Source: JBGSWL01 sp041752455 (GTDB taxonomy: Bacteria > Pseudomonadota > Alphaproteobacteria > Rhizobiales > Rhizobiaceae). Taken from it: DNA of 46,292 nt. The notes under the pieces are model-generated. The model saw nothing but the letters and a program-made list of their open reading frames with translations, made no database searches and had not been told where the DNA came from. The stretch is taken from NCBI GenBank assembly GCA_041752455.1, contig JBGSWL010000106.1:1-46292 (forward strand), given 5' to 3'. The translations under genes and the position numbers were made by a program. Below are positions 42,110 to 46,292 of this stretch, one piece after another (position 1 is the first letter of the stretch; each line of letters begins with the position of its first letter).

Positions 42110-43510
42110 ATGTCCCAGACACTGGCCTCCTTCCTTTATCTCGTCTCCGGCGTCCTTTTCATCATGGCGCTTCGCGGCCTGTCGCATCCGACAACCAGCC
42201 GCCAGGGCAACAATTACGGCATGATCGGCATGGCTCTCGCCGTTGTCACGACGCTGGTTTATGCAGCGCCGGGCATTGGTGGCAGCGCACTGATCCTGCT
42301 TGCCATCGCCATCGGCGGTGGCGCTGGCGCCTATATCGCCCAGCGCATCCCGATGACCGCGATGCCGCAGCTTGTGGCCGCATTCCACTCCTTGGTCGGC
42401 CTTGCCGCCGTGCTCGTTGCAGCCGCTGCGCTTTATGCGCCGTCGTCGTTCGGCATCGGCGAAATCGGCCAGATCAAGGGGCAGGCGCTCATTGAAATGG
42501 CGCTTGGCGTCGGCATCGGTGCGATCACCTTCACCGGTTCGATCATCGCCTTCCTCAAACTCGACGGCCGGATGTCCGGCAAGCCGATCATGCTGCCGGG
42601 ACGCCACGTCCTGAACGGTGCGCTTGCCGCCGGCATCGTGATCCTGATCGCTGTCCTGGTTTTCACCGAAAGCCACACCGTCTTCTGGATGATCGTGCTC
42701 CTGGCACTGGCGCTCGGCGTGCTGATCATCATCCCGATCGGCGGCGCCGACATGCCGGTCGTCGTCTCGATGCTCAACTCGTATTCCGGTTGGGCAGCGG
42801 CAGGCATCGGCTTCACGCTCGGCAACCTGGCGCTGATCATCACCGGAGCACTGGTCGGTTCGTCCGGCGCGATCCTGTCCTACATCATGTGCAAGGGGAT
42901 GAACCGCTCGTTCATCTCGGTCATCCTCGGCGGATTTGGCGGCGAGACTGGTGCGGCAGGCGCCGACGATGGCATCGAACGCACGGTCAAGCAGGGTTCG
43001 GCCGAAGACGCCGCCTTCCTGATGGCCAATGCATCGAAGGTCATCATCGTGCCGGGTTACGGCATGGCGGTGGCGCAGGCTCAGCATGCGCTGCGCGAAA
43101 TGGCCGATGTGCTGAAAAAGAACGGCGTGGAAGTCAAATACGCCATTCACCCGGTCGCCGGCCGCATGCCCGGCCACATGAACGTCCTGCTGGCGGAAGC
43201 CAATGTTCCCTATGATGAAGTCTTCGAACTGGAAGACATCAATTCGGAATTTGCCCAGGCCGATGTTGCTTATGTGATCGGCGCCAACGACGTCACCAAC
43301 CCGTCGGCGCGTGATGACAAGTCGTCGCCGATCTACGGCATGCCGATCCTCGATGTCGACAAGGCGCGCACCTGCCTGTTCGTCAAGCGGTCGCTCGGCT
43401 CGGGCTATGCGGGCATCGACAACACGCTGTTCTACAAGGATGGCACGATGATGCTGCTTGGCGATGCCAAGAAGATGACCGAAGCGATCGTCAAGGCGAT
43501 GAACCACTGA
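42110..43510 (+). CDS. pntB: NAD(P) transhydrogenase subunit beta
   Basis: A 466-aa subunit. Residues 1-270 are about nine helices of domain II (including ALRGLSHPTTSRQGN near the start and GGADMPVVVSMLNSYSGWAA near 205), and the rest is NADP-binding domain III with VIIVPGYGMAVAQAQHALRE near 311. AIHPVAGRMPGHMNVLLAEA and VIGANDVTNPSAR also match. It completes the pump that links NADH to NADPH. The order pntAA-pntAB-pntB is the alphaproteobacterial one. A strong terminator follows. Confidence 0.96.
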   Translation: MSQTLASFLYLVSGVLFIMALRGLSHPTTSRQGNNYGMIGMALAVVTTLVYAAPGIGGSALILLAIAIGGGAGAYIAQRIPMTAMPQLVAAFHSLVGLAAVLVAAAALYAPSSFGIGEIGQIKGQALIEMALGVGIGAITFTGSIIAFLKLDGRMSGKPIMLPGRHVLNGALAAGIVILIAVLVFTESHTVFWMIVLLALALGVLIIIPIGGADMPVVVSMLNSYSGWAAAGIGFTLGNLALIITGALVGSSGAILSYIMCKGMNRSFISVILGGFGGETGAAGADDGIERTVKQGSAEDAAFLMANASKVIIVPGYGMAVAQAQHALREMADVLKKNGVEVKYAIHPVAGRMPGHMNVLLAEANVPYDEVFELEDINSEFAQADVAYVIGANDVTNPSARDDKSSPIYGMPILDVDKARTCLFVKRSLGSGYAGIDNTLFYKDGTMMLLGDAKKMTEAIVKAMNH

Positions 43511-43543
43511 GGCGGTGTTCGATGCTTCAAATGAACAACAAAA

Positions 43544-43567
43544 AGCCCGCGTAAAGCGGGCTTTTTC
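43544..43567. terminator. Bidirectional terminator after pntB
   Basis: AGCCCGC (43544-43550) and GCGGGCT (43556-43562) form a 7-bp stem with a 5-base loop, flanked by an A run and a T run. It can end pntB and the convergent TPR gene. Confidence 0.9.
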
Positions 43568-43589
43568 GTTTCGTTACAAGCGTGTGTTC

Positions 43590-44474
43590 TCACCCGCCGA
43601 CCCTTGCGAGGCCTGCGCGAGCCGGTTCGAAGTTGGGGTCAAGCTGCAGTGCCCGGCGATATGACTTTGCAGCCTTGTCGCGCTCGTTGCGCTGCTCGTA
43701 GACCAGCGCCTGGTTGGCCCAGCTCTCGGCATTGCGATCATCGACGCGGATGGCATAGTTGATGTCGTCGAAGGCGTTGTCGAGCTGACCGAGTGCGATG
43801 TAGGAAACCGCACGCCCGTTATAGGGCTCGGGCGCATCAGGCTGCAGCGAGATCGCCGTCGAAAAATCGTCGATGGCAAACTGGTGTTGCGCGCGGCTCT
43901 GATAGACGAGGCCGCGTCGGTGGTAGGCGCGGGGATCGGTCGTGTCGAGCTGGATTGCGCGCTGGAAATCGCCAAAGGCTTCGTCGATGCGCCCGTTGAT
44001 CCGATAGAGTTCGCCGCGGCCGATATAGGCCTTGTCGTAGCGCGCATTGATCTTCAGCGCGGTGTTGTAGTCGGAAGCGGCCTGTGCCCCATCGCCAAGA
44101 TAGCGCCAGATCAGGGCGCGGTTGGCATAGGCTTCAAAATAATCGGGCTTGATCTGGATCGCGCGGGTAAAGTCGGCAAGCGCCTCGCGGTAGCGGCCGC
44201 CCCGACCGAACGCAGATCCGCGCACATTGTAGGCGGTCGGATCGTTCGGGTTGGCGCGGATGACCTCGCTTAACGAGCCGATGTTTTCGCTCGATCCCTG
44301 GTCCGCCTCGATCGTGCCGACATCCGTTGGAAGCGAAGCGGTCTGGCAGCCCGAAAGCACGACAGTTGCAGCCAGCAAGGCTATCGACGCAAAAGCCGCA
44401 GAACCGGTCAGCGGGTGCAGGGTCGCCTGCCGGCGCTCAACCCGCGGTGCTGTCAGTTGCCAGTTCATGCGCAT
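43590..44474 (-). CDS. TPR-repeat lipoprotein
   Basis: A 294-aa predicted lipoprotein: hydrophobic signal and lipobox VVLSGCQT, with the lipidated cysteine near residue 43. After a short linker, about six tetratricopeptide repeats run from 65 to 285, e.g. AYNVRGSAFGRGGRYREALA and AYANRALIWRYLGDGAQAA. TPR lipoproteins of this size (NlpI-like) act as scaffolds for cell-wall enzymes; the partner here is unknown. ATG 44474 has GAAAGGA upstream. Downstream of rpsU on the same strand, but a terminator separates the two. Confidence 0.9.
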   Translation of the reverse strand: MRMNWQLTAPRVERRQATLHPLTGSAAFASIALLAATVVLSGCQTASLPTDVGTIEADQGSSENIGSLSEVIRANPNDPTAYNVRGSAFGRGGRYREALADFTRAIQIKPDYFEAYANRALIWRYLGDGAQAASDYNTALKINARYDKAYIGRGELYRINGRIDEAFGDFQRAIQLDTTDPRAYHRRGLVYQSRAQHQFAIDDFSTAISLQPDAPEPYNGRAVSYIALGQLDNAFDDINYAIRVDDRNAESWANQALVYEQRNERDKAAKSYRRALQLDPNFEPARAGLARVGG

Positions 44475-44505
44475 ATCCTTTCGCCCCGGTCCGGAGCTGC
44501 CTTAC

Positions 44506-44537
44506 AAAAAAATGGCGCAGTCCAAGGGACTGCACCA
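44506..44537 (-). terminator. Intrinsic terminator of rpsU
   Basis: Read on the minus strand, an 11-bp stem with one G-T pair (TGGTGCAGTCC, loop CTT, GGACTGCGCCA) is followed by seven Ts. It begins 39 bases after the rpsU stop and ends just before the TPR lipoprotein gene. Confidence 0.9.
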
Positions 44538-44576
44538 TCTTTGCATGCGTATCAAAAACGACGAAAAGGCGGCAAA

Positions 44577-44816
44577 TCAACGTCTTGTTTCGACAACCTT
44601 CTTGACGCCGCCGAGCAGACCTTCGCGCTGGGCGCGCTTGCGGGCCAGCTTGCGGGTGCGGCGAACAGCCTCAGCCTTTTCACGGGCGCGCTTTTCCGAG
44701 GGCTTTTCGTAGTGCCCGCGCAGTTTCATTTCGCGGAAAACGCCTTCACGCTGAAGCTTCTTCTTCAGCACGCGAAGTGCTTGATCAACATTGTTGTCGC
44801 GAACCAGTACCTGCAC
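44577..44816 (-). CDS. rpsU: 30S ribosomal protein S21
   Basis: S21 (79 aa, the longer alphaproteobacterial form with a basic C-terminal tail). The N-terminus reads MQVLVRDNNVDQALRVLKKK, followed by LQREGVFREMKLRGHYEKPS. It starts with GTG 44816, seven bases after GGAG read on the minus strand; a longer upstream frame adds residues not found in S21. S21 takes part in initiation near the 16S 3' end. It is a single-gene unit with its own terminator. Confidence 0.95.
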   Translation of the reverse strand: MQVLVRDNNVDQALRVLKKKLQREGVFREMKLRGHYEKPSEKRAREKAEAVRRTRKLARKRAQREGLLGGVKKVVETRR

Positions 44817-44999
44817 GTTCTCTCCGTTCCTTGGTCTGTTTGATCTGGAAAACCGGCACCACCGCCCGGTCGGGCGACGTCCCAATAGACAGATGCCGTT
44901 GATTTGGTGGTGGCGATATCACCGATCGGGCGCAAAGTCCAGTCCCGGAAAACCGAAGTGGGGCGTGGAATCGCGAGGTTTGAGCCACCATTCGAACGG

Positions 45000-45025
45000 G
45001 TCTTGCCAATGCGTCTTGCCAAGTC
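45000..45025 (+). repeat. Tandem 13-base repeat in the rpsU/soxB intergenic region
   Basis: GTCTTGCCAATGC at 45000-45012 is followed directly by GTCTTGCCAAGTC at 45013-45025, so GTCTTGCCAA occurs twice with a 13-base period. It lies 73 bases before soxB and 184 before rpsU, in the divergent promoter region, and could be a regulator-binding site. Confidence 0.5.
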
Positions 45026-45097
45026 GCAAAAGAATGGGCGAAATCTGACGTGATCTGCTTTTTTGCAGCTATCCTTTGACAGGACCGGAGTTCAGGC

Positions 45098-46292
45098 ATG
45101 CGGAAATTTTCGGCATTTGCGGTCGCGCGCGAGGCGCTGCGCGCCCACAAGGGTTGGGAAGCGCAGTGGGACAATCCCGAGCCGCGCGCCGAATATGATG
45201 TCATCATCGTTGGCGCGGGCGGGCATGGCCTGGCGACGGCTTACTATCTGGCCAAGGAGCACGGCATCACCAATGTTGCGGTGCTCGAAAAAGGCTGGCT
45301 CGGCGGCGGCAATACCGGCCGCAACACGACGATCATCCGCTCGAACTACCTCTACGACGAATCCGCCGGGCTCTACGACCACGCCGTTAAGCTGTGGGAA
45401 GGCCTGTCGCAGGACATCAACTACAACGTGATGTACTCGCCGCGCGGCGTGATGATGCTGGCGCACAATGTGCACGATACGCAGGTGCTGAAGCGTCACG
45501 TCCATGCCAACCGGCTGAACGGCATCGACAATGAATGGCTGACGCCGGAGCAGGCCAAGGAGTTCTGTGCGCCGTTGAACATTTCGCGCACGGCGCGTTA
45601 TCCGGTGGTCGGTGCGGCGCTGCAGCGTCGCGGTGGCACAGCGCGTCATGATGCGGTGGCCTGGGGCTATGCGCGGGCCGCGTCCGCGCGCGGCGTCCAC
45701 GTCATCCAGAACTGCGAGGTCAAGGGCATCCGCCGCTCGGCCAACGGCCATGTGACCGGTGTCGAGACATCGCGCGGGTTTATCGGCGCCAAGAAGGTCG
45801 GTGTCGTTGCGGCCGGCAACACGTCTGTTGTCATGCAGATGGCCGATGTGCGTATGCCGCTCGAAAGTTTCCCGCTGCAGGCGCTGGTGTCAGAACCGGT
45901 AAAGCCGTGCTTTCCGTGCGTGGTCATGTCCAACACGGTGCACGCCTACATTTCCCAGTCCGACAAGGGCGAACTGGTGATCGGCGCCGGTACCGACCAG
46001 TACACCTCGTATTCGCAGACCGGCGGCCTGCACATCCTGTCGCACACGCTTGATGCGATCTGCGAGATGTTCCCGATGTTTACGCGCATGAAGATGCTGC
46101 GCTCCTGGGGCGGCATCGTCGACGTGACGCCGGACCGCTCGCCAATTCTCGCGAAGACGCCGGTCCCCGGCCTCTACGTCAATTGCGGCTGGGGCACGGG
46201 CGGATTCAAGGCGACGCCGGGCTCGGCGCATGTCTTTGCCCACACGATCGCCCGCGACGAGCCGCACAAGATCAACGCCGCCTTCACGCTCG
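45098..46292 (+). CDS. soxB: Sarcosine oxidase subunit beta, 3' end outside the window
   Basis: The frame is open to the right edge (398 codons seen; the family has about 415), so only the last few residues are missing. It is the FAD/FMN subunit of heterotetrameric sarcosine oxidase, which turns sarcosine into glycine, H2O2 and a C1 unit on tetrahydrofolate. The FAD loop VIIVGAGGHGLATAYYLAKE is at 35-54. The covalent-FMN histidine is H184 in GGTARHDAVAWGYAR, and CGWGTGGFKATPGS lies near the C-terminus. ATG 45098 has CCGGAG at 45085-45090. soxD, soxA and soxG probably follow outside the window. Confidence 0.94.
   Translation, partial: MRKFSAFAVAREALRAHKGWEAQWDNPEPRAEYDVIIVGAGGHGLATAYYLAKEHGITNVAVLEKGWLGGGNTGRNTTIIRSNYLYDESAGLYDHAVKLWEGLSQDINYNVMYSPRGVMMLAHNVHDTQVLKRHVHANRLNGIDNEWLTPEQAKEFCAPLNISRTARYPVVGAALQRRGGTARHDAVAWGYARAASARGVHVIQNCEVKGIRRSANGHVTGVETSRGFIGAKKVGVVAAGNTSVVMQMADVRMPLESFPLQALVSEPVKPCFPCVVMSNTVHAYISQSDKGELVIGAGTDQYTSYSQTGGLHILSHTLDAICEMFPMFTRMKMLRSWGGIVDVTPDRSPILAKTPVPGLYVNCGWGTGGFKATPGSAHVFAHTIARDEPHKINAAFTL

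Noticed and set aside
41477..43507. A 676-codon open frame on the minus strand opposite pntAB and pntB
   Set aside because: It mirrors the high-GC third-position pattern of pntB; its protein is low-complexity His/Arg/Asp-rich with no recognisable domain, and pntB is unmistakable on the other strand.
1..46292. CRISPR array, prophage or plasmid replication genes
   Set aside because: No regularly spaced direct repeats, cas genes, structural phage genes, or repABC/oriV-type signals were seen; the only mobile sequence is the IS end at the left edge.

Overview
The window reads as chromosomal DNA of an alphaproteobacterium, most likely a member of the Hyphomicrobiales (Rhizobiales). This rests on the high GC content, the fdsGBA-fdhD-fdsD formate dehydrogenase operon, the three-gene pntAA-pntAB-pntB transhydrogenase beside an aa3-oxidase subunit IV-like gene, the long C-terminal form of S21, and many ABC-independent organic-acid transporters (TTT and TRAP). 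No plasmid or phage backbone is visible. I cannot name the genus from sequence alone.

Layout. (1) 1-256: the end of an IS3-family element running off the left edge, then a fragment matching the 3' end of initiator tRNA-fMet and an intrinsic terminator. This is probably the edge of an insertion or island. (2) 578-3587: a complete tripartite tricarboxylate transporter, tctC-tctB-tctA. (3) 3734-9680: a soluble NAD-dependent molybdenum formate dehydrogenase operon, fdsG-fdsB-fdsA-fdhD-fdsD, with overlapping genes. (4) 9674-13969: a family 2 glycosyltransferase divergent from a second TTT system, in which TctA and a TctB-like domain are fused in one protein. (5) 13983-16941: a methyltransferase and an ATP-grasp enzyme in tandem, divergent from galU. 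(6) 16959-18745: trhO with an overlapping ureD that has no urease structural genes next to it. (7) 18885-25833: a peptidoglycan muramidase, KDPG aldolase, a lone TRAP binding protein, a PuuD-type amidohydrolase, an Inh-like secreted protein, a 2-hydroxyacid dehydrogenase, and LacI and MarR regulators. (8) 25942-33736: an 8-oxoguanine deaminase-type amidohydrolase, a LysR regulator, a DUF1007/NicO metal exporter pair, a coupled GNAT-SDR-small membrane protein operon, an aminotransferase and a DUF533 protein. (9) 33894-36349: TRAP permeases DctQ and DctM without a binding protein; DctM carries an unusual Gly/Leu/Pro repeat tail. (10) 36801-40438: a GGDEF-EAL protein and a FeeM-like acyltransferase, both behind AT-rich upstream DNA, then the small oxidase subunit. 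(11) 40497-46292: pntAA-pntAB-pntB, a TPR lipoprotein, rpsU, and the start of sarcosine oxidase subunit beta, cut by the window edge.

Taken together the region is metabolic: uptake of organic acids (two TTT systems, one split TRAP system), one-carbon oxidation (sarcosine oxidase generates C1 units and Fds oxidises formate to CO2 with NADH), NADH/NADPH exchange by transhydrogenase, and Entner-Doudoroff/uronate breakdown through Eda. The least explained parts are the ATP-grasp/methyltransferase pair, the fused TctAB, the DctM repeat tail, the FeeM-like gene beside the c-di-GMP protein, and the tRNA/IS boundary at the left edge.
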